The position numbers were made by a program, and so were the translations under genes. From UBA2365 sp964594045 (GTDB taxonomy: Bacteria > Bacteroidota > Bacteroidia > Chitinophagales > Saprospiraceae): DNA of 64,000 nucleotides. Positions 35,057 to 44,074 of this stretch are shown one piece after another (the first letter of the stretch is position 1; every line of letters starts with the position of its first letter). The notes under the pieces were generated by a model. That model worked only from the letters and a program-made list of their open reading frames with translations. It made no database searches and was not told the origin of the DNA. The stretch spans positions 50,080-114,079 of the forward strand of contig CAZQKR010000011.1 in the NCBI GenBank assembly GCA_964594045.1. Reading direction: 5' to 3'.

Positions 35057-35524
35057 TCAACCAATGATACTTGCCAAAAGATCCGGATTATTCCGGAGTT
35101 CGTCAACTGAAGGCAGAAATTCCGTTTTCTCCCTGATCCTGACAAAATCCTTCAATTGAGCAATCCTGGCTTCTGCCTTCTTTCGAATTGACAGTTCCAT
35201 TTCCGGGTCAAAAAGAGGCAACCAATTATCCAAAAATTGTTGACCCGCATCCAGTTCTTCATTTAGGAACTGGGTAGGATAGGCATTCAGAAGATTGCGG
35301 TTCATCTCGAAATAGTCTTTCATCACAAATAGTTTTTTACGATGCATCTCCATACCCCAATGGAAATAAATACTCTGAGAAACGGGATTCTTTATTTTTT
35401 CTTCAAGTACTAAAATGTCCGTCAGGATCTTTCGGAAATCTGTATAACCTATTTGATTTTGCAGGATCTGGCGTAAACGAGATTGGTAGCCCATAGCATT
35501 AGATTTTGATTTTACAATCCGCAT
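35057..35524 (-). CDS. Hypothetical protein, about 155 aa
   Basis: 155 residues from the ATG at 35524 (MRIVKSKSNAMGYQ), or 145 from an in-frame ATG at 35494 (MGYQSRLRQILQ), which reads more like a natural N-terminus. It is mostly helical, charged, with no signal peptide or membrane segment: TDILVLEEKIKNPVSQSIY, FVMKDYFEMNRNLLNAYP, ELSIRKKAEARIAQLKDFVR. No family recognised. Codon usage and length look genuine. It stands alone between the HD-domain gene and murA, with spacers of more than 200 bases on both sides. Confidence 0.5.
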   Translation of the reverse strand: MRIVKSKSNAMGYQSRLRQILQNQIGYTDFRKILTDILVLEEKIKNPVSQSIYFHWGMEMHRKKLFVMKDYFEMNRNLLNAYPTQFLNEELDAGQQFLDNWLPLFDPEMELSIRKKAEARIAQLKDFVRIREKTEFLPSVDELRNNPDLLASIIG

Positions 35525-35527
35525 CAC

Positions 35528-35911
35528 TTTACCACCGTAGCCATGCCAGGCTCGGTTGGCGGAACTTTAACAGTTCTCTCTTGATGCAATAACATTTTTA
35601 AAACATGTACAATGAATATTTAGTTCCCAATAACTCATTTTATTAGCCTGTACAATATTCAATTTGTATTACAGTTTGGTTTAGATCACAGTAATTATGA
35701 GAAGTATTGAAATACAACAACTTTCATAAAATGTAACAATAAGTCTACTCAAATCCTGTCCGATTTTAGCCAGAAAAAGATTACATATTCAAAAAAATCC
35801 GGGATCATTAAGTGCTTCAACTTACCTTAATGTTGGAGTCAAAAATATCTTCCAATTTTATGCATATCCAATAAAAATCCAATAGGCATGCAATTAAAAC
35901 CAGTCTGAATA
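35528..35911. other. AT-rich spacer between hypothetical gene and murA
   Basis: Both flanking genes are on the minus strand. No ORF, recognisable RNA or strong hairpin was found. The AT content rises sharply relative to the flanking genes. Confidence 0.4.
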
Positions 35912-37216
35912 CTAGCCCCTTACGATCCTTGCGCCCAATTCCGCCAACCGGGTATCAATATGCTCATAACCACGGTCGATCTGCTCTATGTTCTCGATCA
36001 CACTCGTACCTTTGGCAGATAATGCGGCGATCAGCAATGCTATTCCTGCCCGGATGTCGGGAGACGCCATTTTGGTGGCGCGCAACTGGTATGCCCTGTC
36101 AATGCCGATCACTGTGGCTCGGTGCGGATCGCACAAAATGATCTGCGCACCCATGTCGATCAGCTTATCCACGAAAAACAACCGGCTCTCAAACATTTTC
36201 TGATGGATCAACACGCTGCCTTTTGCCTGTGTGGCTACCACCAGAAACACGCTGAGCAGGTCCGGGGTCAGTCCAGGCCAGGGTGCATCTGCTATGGTCA
36301 TGATACTCCCGTCAATGTAGGATTCTATCTCATAATGCGCCGTATCCTTTACCAAAAGATCATCACCGTTCCTTTCCAAACGAATACCTAATCTCTGGAA
36401 AGAAGCCGGTATGATCCCGAGATTGTCAATACCCGCATTTTTAATGGTCAGATCCGAACCGGTCATCGCTGCCAGACCGATAAAACTGCCCACTTCGATC
36501 ATATCAGGTAATATACGGTGGGAACAGCCTTTTAAAGAACTTACTCCTGTAATGGTCAACAAATTAGAGCCTATGCCTGAGATCTTTGCACCCATACTGA
36601 CCAGCATTTTACACAATTGCTGTATATATGGTTCACACGCAGCATTGTAAATAGTGGTTACTCCTTCTGCGAGAACTGCAGCCATGACAATATTGGCCGT
36701 TCCGGTAACGGATGCTTCATCGAGCAGCATATAACAACCTTTCAAACGTTTTGCTTCAATGTGAAACCAGGAGTTCTGGGCATCAAACTCATAGCTAGCC
36801 CCAAGCTTTTCAAAACCTATAAAGTGGGTGTCCACCCGTCTTCGACCGATTTTATCACCGCCTGGCATGGGCATAAATCCGTGTCCGAACCGGGCTAGCA
36901 TCGGCCCCAAAATCATGATGGAACCGCGTAAGCTTGCGGCTTTTTGGGTGTATTCCGGAGATTTCAGTTTTTCAATGCTGACCCTGGATGCATTGAAAAG
37001 GTATTTCCCGGGTGAAAGTTTTTCGACCTCAACATCCAACAATCGAAGTGTCTCGATCAATTTGATCACATCGCGGATCTCAGGAACGTTTTCAATCAAA
37101 ACATCTTCAACAGTGAGCAAAGTTGCACAAATGATCTGCAGCACTTCATTTTTTGCGCCCTGTGGCTCAATGCTTCCTTTGAGCTGAATGCCACCTTCTA
37201 TTCTAAAAGTTGCCAT
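35912..37216 (-). CDS. murA: UDP-N-acetylglucosamine 1-carboxyvinyltransferase, fosfomycin-insensitive type
   Basis: 434 residues, the normal MurA length. It transfers enolpyruvate from PEP to UDP-GlcNAc, the first committed step of peptidoglycan synthesis. Lys22 and Asn23 of the GAKNE motif are in place. The mobile catalytic loop reads PMPGGDKIGRRRVDTHFIGF: the Cys that fosfomycin alkylates (Cys115 in E. coli) is Asp121 here. Asp at this position keeps activity and confers fosfomycin insensitivity in other bacteria (established for the Cys-to-Asp change). PDIRAGIALLIAAL and GYEHIDTRLAELGARI, the C-terminal signatures, are also present. murB follows 141 bases upstream on the same strand, with heptamer repeats between. 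The ATG at 37216 directly precedes ATFRIEGG. Confidence 0.95.
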   Translation of the reverse strand: MATFRIEGGIQLKGSIEPQGAKNEVLQIICATLLTVEDVLIENVPEIRDVIKLIETLRLLDVEVEKLSPGKYLFNASRVSIEKLKSPEYTQKAASLRGSIMILGPMLARFGHGFMPMPGGDKIGRRRVDTHFIGFEKLGASYEFDAQNSWFHIEAKRLKGCYMLLDEASVTGTANIVMAAVLAEGVTTIYNAACEPYIQQLCKMLVSMGAKISGIGSNLLTITGVSSLKGCSHRILPDMIEVGSFIGLAAMTGSDLTIKNAGIDNLGIIPASFQRLGIRLERNGDDLLVKDTAHYEIESYIDGSIMTIADAPWPGLTPDLLSVFLVVATQAKGSVLIHQKMFESRLFFVDKLIDMGAQIILCDPHRATVIGIDRAYQLRATKMASPDIRAGIALLIAALSAKGTSVIENIEQIDRGYEHIDTRLAELGARIVRG

Positions 37217-37251
37217 ATTGTTTTATTTTTATAAGTTTATCAATCCTTTAT

Positions 37252-37361
37252 GTGATCCGTGATCCGTGAACTGTCATCTGTAGCTTCATAAGGTTTACTC
37301 ACAAACATTTGATAAAATATTCATCCTGATCACAGATCACAGTTTACAGTTAACAGTTCAC
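37252..37361. repeat. Facing arrays of heptamer repeats between murB and murA
   Basis: On the plus strand four direct heptamers start at 37252 (GTGATCC, GTGATCC, GTGAACT, GTCATCT). About 47 bases later five inverted heptamers run from 37327 to 37361 (TGATCAC, AGATCAC, AGTTTAC, AGTTAAC, AGTTCAC); read on the minus strand these are GTGAACT, GTTAACT, GTAAACT, GTGATCT, GTGATCA. The two arrays can pair into an imperfect long hairpin. The last unit overlaps the murB stop codon at 37358-37360. Confidence 0.7.
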
Positions 37362-38380
37362 TCCTTGACCACATTAACTTCCCTTTCCAGTTCCACACCA
37401 AATTTTTCCAGTACAGATGCTTTAATTTCTTCAGACAGTTCATAAATTTCTTTACCCGTTGACTGTCCGTAATTCACCAGGACCAAAGCCTGTTTGTCAT
37501 AGACTCCAAGATCTCCTGACCTGTAACCTTTCCATCCTGTATGCTCGATCAGCCATCCTGCTGCCAGCTTGATCCTCCCGTTTTCTGCGCTGTAGACCGG
37601 CATATCCGGATAGAACGATTTCAACTGTTCACCGATCGTCGAATCTACCACCGGATTTTTAAAAAAGCTGCCTGCATTACCAATCTCAACAACATCCGGC
37701 AACTTAGACCTTCTGATATGGATAACGGCATCACGCACATTCCTGAGGTTGATCTCTCCTGACTTTTCCGCTTCCGTTTTCAGTTGTCCGTATGAAAGTT
37801 TAAATTCCGGATGATTATCGAGTCTGAACAACACGGAAGTGATCAAATAATGCTTGAGGCTGTTCTTAAAAATGCTGTTTCGGTAGGCGAATTGGCAATC
37901 ATCGCAAGTCAACTCAAATTCAGTCCCATCCTCGATATTGATTCCTCTGACCAGGTGGATGACATCTTTTGCCTCTGTTCCGTATGCTCCGATATTCTGT
38001 ACAGGTGAAGCACCGACACAACCAGGGATCAGGGAAAGATTTTCAAGTCCCCCCAAATCCCGTTCCACCGTCCATTCGACCAGATCATCCCAGACAATCC
38101 CTGCGCCAGCTTCAATCCAGGTATTTTGGTCATCCTGATCAATGACATTGATACCCTCCATGGCTGGATGCACGACCAATCGCTGTACATCACCCAAAAA
38201 AAGCATGTTGCTGCCTCCACCGAGGATCAAAAGATCATTCAGTTGAAAACTCGTTTTTTGCTGTTCACAAAACAATGTCCAACCCGCTTTTGTATATAGT
38301 TTGAGATAATTATTTGCTGACACATCCAGGTGGAATGTGTTGTATGCCTTTAAGGATTGATTTTGGAAAAAATCAAACAT
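37358..38380 (-). CDS. murB: UDP-N-acetylenolpyruvoylglucosamine reductase
   Basis: 340 residues from the ATG at 38380 (MFDFFQNQSLKAYNTFHLD); the open frame to 38413 adds 11 residues not needed by the family. FAD-binding markers: TFHLDVSA, LILGGGSNMLF, WIEAGAGIVWDDLVEW, and GLENLSLIPGCVGASPVQNIGAYG. The proton-donor Ser is in VEIGNAGSFFKNPVV, and the C-terminal active-site Glu is in LEREVNVV. The domain order FAD-binding then substrate-binding with the extra C-terminal part fits type I MurB. The enzyme reduces the MurA product to UDP-MurNAc, so murA and murB act in sequence and are adjacent here on one strand (murB first in transcription). The stop codon is inside the heptamer repeat. Confidence 0.94.
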   Translation of the reverse strand: MFDFFQNQSLKAYNTFHLDVSANNYLKLYTKAGWTLFCEQQKTSFQLNDLLILGGGSNMLFLGDVQRLVVHPAMEGINVIDQDDQNTWIEAGAGIVWDDLVEWTVERDLGGLENLSLIPGCVGASPVQNIGAYGTEAKDVIHLVRGINIEDGTEFELTCDDCQFAYRNSIFKNSLKHYLITSVLFRLDNHPEFKLSYGQLKTEAEKSGEINLRNVRDAVIHIRRSKLPDVVEIGNAGSFFKNPVVDSTIGEQLKSFYPDMPVYSAENGRIKLAAGWLIEHTGWKGYRSGDLGVYDKQALVLVNYGQSTGKEIYELSEEIKASVLEKFGVELEREVNVVKE

Positions 38381-38500
38381 ATATAAGTTTTTACAAATAT
38401 AAACATTTTCCAATACATTATCGAAAAATTGACCGGACAGTTCAAAGTTTATGTCTGCTAAAAATATTTCATTAATATTGCCAAGTTAAAAATTGTGTTT

Positions 38501-39427
38501 ATGAGTGCCACACATGATCATCATGCTCATCACCATAATGTAAAGCTGTCTCAGATCAACACGGCTTTTGTTGCCGGTATTGGACTAAACCTTGTTTTTG
38601 TGATCATTGAATTCGTTGCGGGTTGGTACAGTCAGTCCATGGCATTGATCTCTGATGCCGGCCACAATCTCACGGATGTGTTTTCGCTTATCCTGGCCAT
38701 GATGGCTTTCAGGATGGCCAAAGTCAAAACAAGCCATGCCATGACCTATGGTTTGGGTAAAACCACTATCCTTGCATCGCTGATCAATGCAGTGGTCCTG
38801 TTTGTGGTGATCGGAGGGATCGCATGGGAAAGTGTTGACCGGTTCATGCATCCCAGACCGGTAGATGGCATCACTACTGTGATCGTTGCGGGAATAGGCA
38901 TCGTCATCAATGCTTTCACCGCATGGATGTTTTTCAGGGATAAGGACCATGATTTGAACATCAAAGGCGCCTATCTGCACCTGATGGCAGATGCATTGGT
39001 TAGCGTTGGAGTAGTAGTATCGGGTATAGTGATACTGATGACCAACTGGTATCTGATCGATACCTTGATGAGCCTGGTGATCATCCTGGTTATTTTCTTC
39101 TCTACATGGAGCCTGTTCAGGGACAGCTTGGTCCTCACTATGGACGGCGTTCCAAAAGACCTGGATACAGGTACCATCAGTAATAAAATCAAGACTGTCA
39201 CAGGGGTGCAAAATCTGCATCATGTGCATATCTGGGCTTTAAGCACAACGGTCAATGCACTGACAGCCCATGTGGTGGTTGACCTCAATACGCCTTTGAA
39301 TGAAATTGACCGCATCAAACACGACATCAAACACCTGCTTCATCATCACGGTATCGACCACGTTACGCTGGAGTTTGAATCCGATGCAGATGCGTGCAAG
39401 GAGGAATGCAGTATGGGGAATTGTTGA
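38501..39427 (+). CDS. Cation diffusion facilitator family metal exporter (CzcD/ZnT-like)
   Basis: 308 residues from the ATG at 38501 (MSATHDHHAHHHNVKLSQIN). A GTG two codons earlier gives no better start. The His-rich N-terminus, six membrane segments, and the metal-site pairs SDAGHNLTDV in helix 2 (His and Asp) and HLMADAL in helix 5 define the CDF family. The cytoplasmic C-terminal domain (VTGVQNLHHVHIWALS, HHHGIDHVTLEFE) is a metal-sensing ferredoxin-like fold, and the CKEECSMGNC tail adds further Cys ligands. Such antiporters export Zn2+, Cd2+ or Co2+ in exchange for protons, giving metal tolerance. The HxxxD plus DxxxD site points to zinc. Divergent from murB; followed by polA on the same strand with a 124-base gap. 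Confidence 0.92.
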   Translation: MSATHDHHAHHHNVKLSQINTAFVAGIGLNLVFVIIEFVAGWYSQSMALISDAGHNLTDVFSLILAMMAFRMAKVKTSHAMTYGLGKTTILASLINAVVLFVVIGGIAWESVDRFMHPRPVDGITTVIVAGIGIVINAFTAWMFFRDKDHDLNIKGAYLHLMADALVSVGVVVSGIVILMTNWYLIDTLMSLVIILVIFFSTWSLFRDSLVLTMDGVPKDLDTGTISNKIKTVTGVQNLHHVHIWALSTTVNALTAHVVVDLNTPLNEIDRIKHDIKHLLHHHGIDHVTLEFESDADACKEECSMGNC

Positions 39428-39551
39428 AGAGTAGAATGTAGAATGTAAAAATTTAAAAGTTGAAGTTTTGTCCCTGAGGCAATTTCTTTGGCTAAAAGAC
39501 TTCAAACATAAAGTCTGAGAGCTATACAATTAAAATTAAAATGAATAACTC

Positions 39552-42317
39552 ATGCAAAAATTATTTTTGATAGACGGTCATGCAATGATCTACAGGGCGC
39601 ATTACGCGTTTATCAACCGACCGCTGATCAACTCCAAAGGCATTAACACATCAGCTGTTGCTGGTTTTGTGCGTACCCTGTGGGATATACTAAAGCGATT
39701 TCAGCCAACTCACATCGGAGTTTGCTTTGATCCCCACGGCGACACTTTTAGACATGAATTTTTCCCTGAGTACAAAGCCAACCGGGACAAGCAACCTGAG
39801 GATATCACCATCGCCATTCCCATTGTCAAAGAGATACTTGCAGGTTTCAGGATACCCGTATTTGAGGTTGCCGGGTATGAAGCGGATGACATCATCGGAA
39901 CACTGGCCAAAAAAGCTGAAGCCCGGGGATTTGAGGTCTATATGGTCACTCCGGACAAGGATTACGGCCAGCTGGTATCTGAAAAAATATTTATGCTCAA
40001 GCCGGGAAAGCAAGGTGAAGAAGAGATTCTTGGAGAATCTGAAATATTGCAAAAATGGGAGATCAGCCGGATTGACCAGGTGATCGACATGCTGAGTCTT
40101 CAGGGAGATTCTGTGGACAATATTCCAGGCGTAAAAGGCATAGGACCAAAAGCAGCCATCGACCTTTTACAAAAATATGATACTCTGGAGGGAATTTATG
40201 CTCAACTGGATCAGGAAAAAGGTTCGAGGAAGGAAAAACTGCTGGCTGACCGGGAAAATGCTTTTTTGAGTAAAAAACTGGCGAGGATTGAAATTGATGC
40301 ACCTATAGACTTTGATCCGGAATCCCTGATCATTGAACCGATGAATAAGCCGGTCCTGAAAAAAATATTCACGGAACTGGAATTCCGTACACTGGCTAAA
40401 AGCATCCTGGATGAACCTCAGGTAGCGGGCAAACAACAGAGTCTTTTTGGAGATGAAACTCCAGTGGCAGTGCAGCCAGCTACCGAAAAGTATACCATCG
40501 CAAGGAAAAATATTGAAAATACACCCAAAAATTACGTTTTGCTGGAAACGCCGGAACAGATCAAGGACCTGATTGCAGAGTTGAGCGCCAGTAAGGAATT
40601 TTGTTTTGACACCGAAACTTCTGCCCTCGATCCGAACGATACCACATTGGTCGGGATCGCTTTTTCAATGGCAAAAGATACAGGATTTTATATTCCCATA
40701 CCGGAAGATATACAGGATGCGTTAGCAATACTCGAGCCTTTCAAACCATTGCTGGAAAGTGATAAATACCTGAAAATTGGCCAAAATATCAAATATGACC
40801 TGCTTGTGCTGAAATGGTATGGTATTGAAGTTGCAGGACCATACTTCGATACCATGATCGCGCATTATCTGCTGGAACCCGACCAGCGACACAAACTGGA
40901 TCATTTGTCTGAAACCCTGCTGGGCTACCATATGGTACCCATAGAAGACCTCATCGGTTCGGGTAAAAACCAGGGCAGCATGCGCGACGTCAAAGTGGAA
41001 AAGGCGGCTAAATATGCAGCTGAAGATGCGGATATCACTTTCCAGCTGAAACAGCTATTTGACATGGAATTGAAGGAACAGAATCTTCTGGACGTTTTCA
41101 ACAACATCGAAATGCCATTGATACCGGTGCTTGCCCGGATGGAATTTCAGGGCGTCAGGATCGATCCGGGATTTCTTAAAACATATTCAATTGAACTGAC
41201 TGACAAAATCAAGGATATTGAAAAAAGCATTTACCAGACTGCGGGTGTCCGTTTCAATATCGATTCTCCGAAACAGGTTGGGGAGGTACTTTTCCTGAGA
41301 CTAAAAATTCCCTACCGCTGGAGGATGACTTTGACCGGTCAATACAGTACCAATGAAGAAAAACTGGCCGAACTGGCAACCGAACACAGCGTTGTGGCAG
41401 AGATCCTGGAATACCGCAAACTTCAAAAACTGAAAAATACCTATATTGATACATTGCCTCAGCTGGTCAACAAGAAAACCGGCCGCGTACATAGTTCATA
41501 CAATCAGGCGAGAGCAGCAACGGGTCGGCTCAGCAGCGAAAAACCCAACCTGCAGAATATTCCGGTCAGGGATGAAGCCGGACGCGAGATCCGAAAAGCA
41601 TTCCAACCGGCAGATGATGAACATATTCTCCTTGCTGCAGACTATTCACAGATCGAGCTGAGGCTGATCGCGGAGATGAGCGGAGACCATGAAATGCTCG
41701 ACGCATTCCAGAAAGGCCTGGATATTCACCGGGCAACTGCTGCAAAAGTCTATAATGTCAGCCTGGATGATGTGAGTTCAGACCAAAGGAGAAATGCCAA
41801 AACGGTCAATTTCAGCATCATTTACGGTGCCGGTGCGACCAATCTCAGCCAGCAACTGAAGATCAACAGAAATGAAGCTAAAATATTGATCGAAAACTAT
41901 TTTGCCCGGTATTCCGGACTAAAAAAATATATGGACGATATCCTGGATTTTGCCCGGGGAAATAACTATGTGCTCACCAGGATGGGTAGGAAACGCTGGC
42001 TTCGCGATATCAATTCTGGCAACGGTATGATGCGCAGCAATGCCGAAAGGATGGCTATAAATACACCGATCCAGGGAACGGCAGCGGATATGATCAAATT
42101 GGCCATGATCCGCATCGATCAGGCTTTCAGGGAACAAAAACTAAAATCTCACATGATCATGCAGGTGCACGACGAATTGGTTTTTGATGTGTATAAACCC
42201 GAACTGGACACGGTCAGGGAGATCGTCACGGAAAATATGAAACATGCCATTCCCGGTCTCCGGGTGCCTATTCTGGTCGACACCGGAACCGGAGAAAACT
42301 GGCTGCAGGCACATTGA
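39552..42317 (+). CDS. polA: DNA polymerase I
   Basis: 921 residues with all three activities. 5'-3' exonuclease (1 to ~290): CFDPHGDTFRHEFFPEYKAN, GYEADDIIGTLAKK, and NIPGVKGIGPKAA helix-hairpin-helix. 3'-5' proofreading exonuclease (~325-505): CFDTETSALD with Asp353/Glu355, QNIKYD with Asp416 and AAKYAAEDAD with Tyr488 and Asp492, so the site looks intact. Polymerase (from ~540): motif A LLAADYSQIELRLIAE, motif B RRNAKTVNFSIIYG, motif C MQVHDELVFD. It removes RNA primers, fills gaps and takes part in excision repair. The ATG at 39552 starts MQKLFLIDGHAMIYRA, the usual N-terminus. The stop is directly followed by a GCCCGGGC-containing hairpin motif (see 42316-42338). Confidence 0.96.
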   Translation: MQKLFLIDGHAMIYRAHYAFINRPLINSKGINTSAVAGFVRTLWDILKRFQPTHIGVCFDPHGDTFRHEFFPEYKANRDKQPEDITIAIPIVKEILAGFRIPVFEVAGYEADDIIGTLAKKAEARGFEVYMVTPDKDYGQLVSEKIFMLKPGKQGEEEILGESEILQKWEISRIDQVIDMLSLQGDSVDNIPGVKGIGPKAAIDLLQKYDTLEGIYAQLDQEKGSRKEKLLADRENAFLSKKLARIEIDAPIDFDPESLIIEPMNKPVLKKIFTELEFRTLAKSILDEPQVAGKQQSLFGDETPVAVQPATEKYTIARKNIENTPKNYVLLETPEQIKDLIAELSASKEFCFDTETSALDPNDTTLVGIAFSMAKDTGFYIPIPEDIQDALAILEPFKPLLESDKYLKIGQNIKYDLLVLKWYGIEVAGPYFDTMIAHYLLEPDQRHKLDHLSETLLGYHMVPIEDLIGSGKNQGSMRDVKVEKAAKYAAEDADITFQLKQLFDMELKEQNLLDVFNNIEMPLIPVLARMEFQGVRIDPGFLKTYSIELTDKIKDIEKSIYQTAGVRFNIDSPKQVGEVLFLRLKIPYRWRMTLTGQYSTNEEKLAELATEHSVVAEILEYRKLQKLKNTYIDTLPQLVNKKTGRVHSSYNQARAATGRLSSEKPNLQNIPVRDEAGREIRKAFQPADDEHILLAADYSQIELRLIAEMSGDHEMLDAFQKGLDIHRATAAKVYNVSLDDVSSDQRRNAKTVNFSIIYGAGATNLSQQLKINRNEAKILIENYFARYSGLKKYMDDILDFARGNNYVLTRMGRKRWLRDINSGNGMMRSNAERMAINTPIQGTAADMIKLAMIRIDQAFREQKLKSHMIMQVHDELVFDVYKPELDTVREIVTENMKHAIPGLRVPILVDTGTGENWLQAH

Positions 42318-42338
42318 TGCGGTAGGCCCGGGCATCAT
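42316..42338 (+). repeat. Hairpin motif with GCCCGGGC after polA
   Basis: TGATGC (beginning with the polA stop codon region) and GCATCA flank GGTAGGCCCGG, forming a 6-bp stem. A very similar motif, GGTAGAGCCCGGGCGATCA, occurs at 5034-5052 beside the ABC-F stop codon. It may act as a terminator or mRNA end-protecting element; no T-run follows. Confidence 0.35.
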
Positions 42339-42546
42339 AAGACTTATTTCTCTGGACAAAAGTAAATATAGTTTGCCGAACAATATTTTTAAATTGCCTT
42401 CAGTATGAATTGTTGTCAAAATTTTTAATAAGTGTTTGCCGAAATATTATAATATAATTTAAAATTGTCCTTATTTTTGAGGGAAATTTCCGGGTAGGGA
42501 AACCCGGTACGATGCGTATCAATTTTACTGAAAAAATTAATCTTTT
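42319..42546. promoter_or_regulatory. polA/proline dehydrogenase spacer with -7 match
   Basis: TATTTTTG at 42472-42479 is a full match to TAnnTTTG, about 67 bases before the proline dehydrogenase ATG at 42547. A TTG at 42436-42438 is too far away to count as a -33 element. Confidence 0.3.
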
Positions 42547-43719
42547 ATGGAACCCTTGAAATTGAATAATACAGAAATTGCATTTGCCTACAAATCCAAC
42601 CGCGAGCTAAGAGAGTCTTACTGGCTATTCAAGTTGATGAACAATGCTTCACTGGTTAAAATAGGTACGAATGCGGCCATGATGGCGCTCAATTGGCATT
42701 TACCCATCAAGGGCATTGTCAAGAGAACGATCTATAAGCAATTTTGCGGAGGTGAAACCATAGAAGAATGCAATAAACTGATCCGCAAACTGGGTGAATT
42801 CAACATTAAAACCATTCTCGATTATGGTGTTGAAGCCAAAAGCAACGAGGAGGAATTCGATAAATCTGCTGAATACCTGATCAAAACGCTCAACTATGCC
42901 ATTCAGGATGAAAATATCCACATCATCAGTAGCAAACTGACCGGTTTGTTCAGAAGCGGATTGCTGGAAAAGATCACTGCTGGCGAAAAGCTGACACAGG
43001 AGGAAGAACAGGAATACGAAAGAGGTAAAAAGCGGATCTGGAATATCTGTGATGCTGCAAATCGAGCACATATTTATGTGCACATCGATGCTGAAGAAAG
43101 TTGGCTGCAGGGAGCAATCGATGACCTTGCGCTTGAGTTGAGCGCTGAATTCAATAAAGGTGTTCCGACAGTGATCAACGCCTTGCAGATGTACCGTACT
43201 GACAGGATGGATTTCCTTAAAAGATCTCTCCAGCATGCACGCGACCATAAATACCTGTGTGCAGTGAAACTGGTCAGAGGTGCCTACATGGAAAAAGAAA
43301 GAGCAAGAGCCGCTGCCAGAGCTTATCCAAGTCCGATCTTTGATACGATCGAAGGAACTCATGCTTCCTACAATGCAGGACTGGAGTTTTGCCTTGATCA
43401 TATTGATGAAATATATTTGTCCAACGCTACCCACAACGAACAAAGTTGCCAGTTGCTCGCCAGGCTGATGGAAGAGAAGGGCATTCCAAAAAACCATCCC
43501 CGGATCGTGACAGCACAGCTGATCGGCATGAGTGACAATATTTCATTTGGAATGGCCAAAGCCGGTTACAACATAGAAAAGTATGTTCCATACGGCCCTG
43601 TAAAACACGTTTTGCCATATCTCATACGGAGAACACAGGAAAACACTTCCGTCGGAGGTCAGATGAGCCGTGAATTCAATCTTATCCGCAGTGAAATGAA
43701 GCGCAGGGGACTGCTCTGA
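42547..43719 (+). CDS. Proline dehydrogenase
   Basis: 390 residues, single-domain (no P5C dehydrogenase part). It oxidises L-proline to delta-1-pyrroline-5-carboxylate with FAD and passes electrons to the quinone pool. Family features are the TIM-barrel signatures ILDYGVEAK, HIYVHIDAEESW, TVINALQMYRTDR, CAVKLVRGAYMEKERA (FAD and substrate Lys/Arg) and the C-terminal YVPYGPVKHVLPYLIRR containing the active-site Tyr-Gly and Arg pair. The length matches bacterial and eukaryotic stand-alone PRODH. It is peripherally membrane-associated in known examples. No proline permease or P5C dehydrogenase gene is next to it. The ATG at 42547 is the only good start. Confidence 0.93.
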   Translation: MEPLKLNNTEIAFAYKSNRELRESYWLFKLMNNASLVKIGTNAAMMALNWHLPIKGIVKRTIYKQFCGGETIEECNKLIRKLGEFNIKTILDYGVEAKSNEEEFDKSAEYLIKTLNYAIQDENIHIISSKLTGLFRSGLLEKITAGEKLTQEEEQEYERGKKRIWNICDAANRAHIYVHIDAEESWLQGAIDDLALELSAEFNKGVPTVINALQMYRTDRMDFLKRSLQHARDHKYLCAVKLVRGAYMEKERARAAARAYPSPIFDTIEGTHASYNAGLEFCLDHIDEIYLSNATHNEQSCQLLARLMEEKGIPKNHPRIVTAQLIGMSDNISFGMAKAGYNIEKYVPYGPVKHVLPYLIRRTQENTSVGGQMSREFNLIRSEMKRRGLL

Positions 43720-44074
43720 TCAAGGCTTCTCAGCTTTATTGGGAAAATGATTTAGCAGCTTTGACTAATTGTCTTTAAGTCATTTATGATCAGTAATTTG
43801 ATGTATATTTTACGCCAAATCTTCATCGTTTTATGATATGGTGGATCTTCCCCAGAAAGGGCTTTCAGACCCTTTAAGCAGAATGATCCAATACCTGATC
43901 ACCAGAAAAAATACTGAGATTTGTTCATTAAAGTATCTTAATACATAAGAGTTTTCACATATTTACTTTTTTTGATGCAAATTTGTTTTTCAATTTTCGG
44001 TGAATACATGAGCTTTATCCTCATGAACTGTTCATGGAAGCAATTAAAAAATCATCTGATAATCTGGTAATATC
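43720..44074. other. Spacer before the GAF-domain gene
   Basis: No ORF with coding character. AAAGGG (43856-43861) pairs with CCCTTT (43870-43875) over an eight-base loop, but without a following T-run. Otherwise AT-rich sequence. Confidence 0.35.

Noticed and set aside
38585..39229. 214-aa minus-strand open frame rich in His and Asp
   Set aside because: Antisense of the CDF exporter gene; its composition reflects the complementary codons.
42700..43497. 265-aa minus-strand open frame
   Set aside because: Antisense shadow of the proline dehydrogenase gene, which has clear family motifs.
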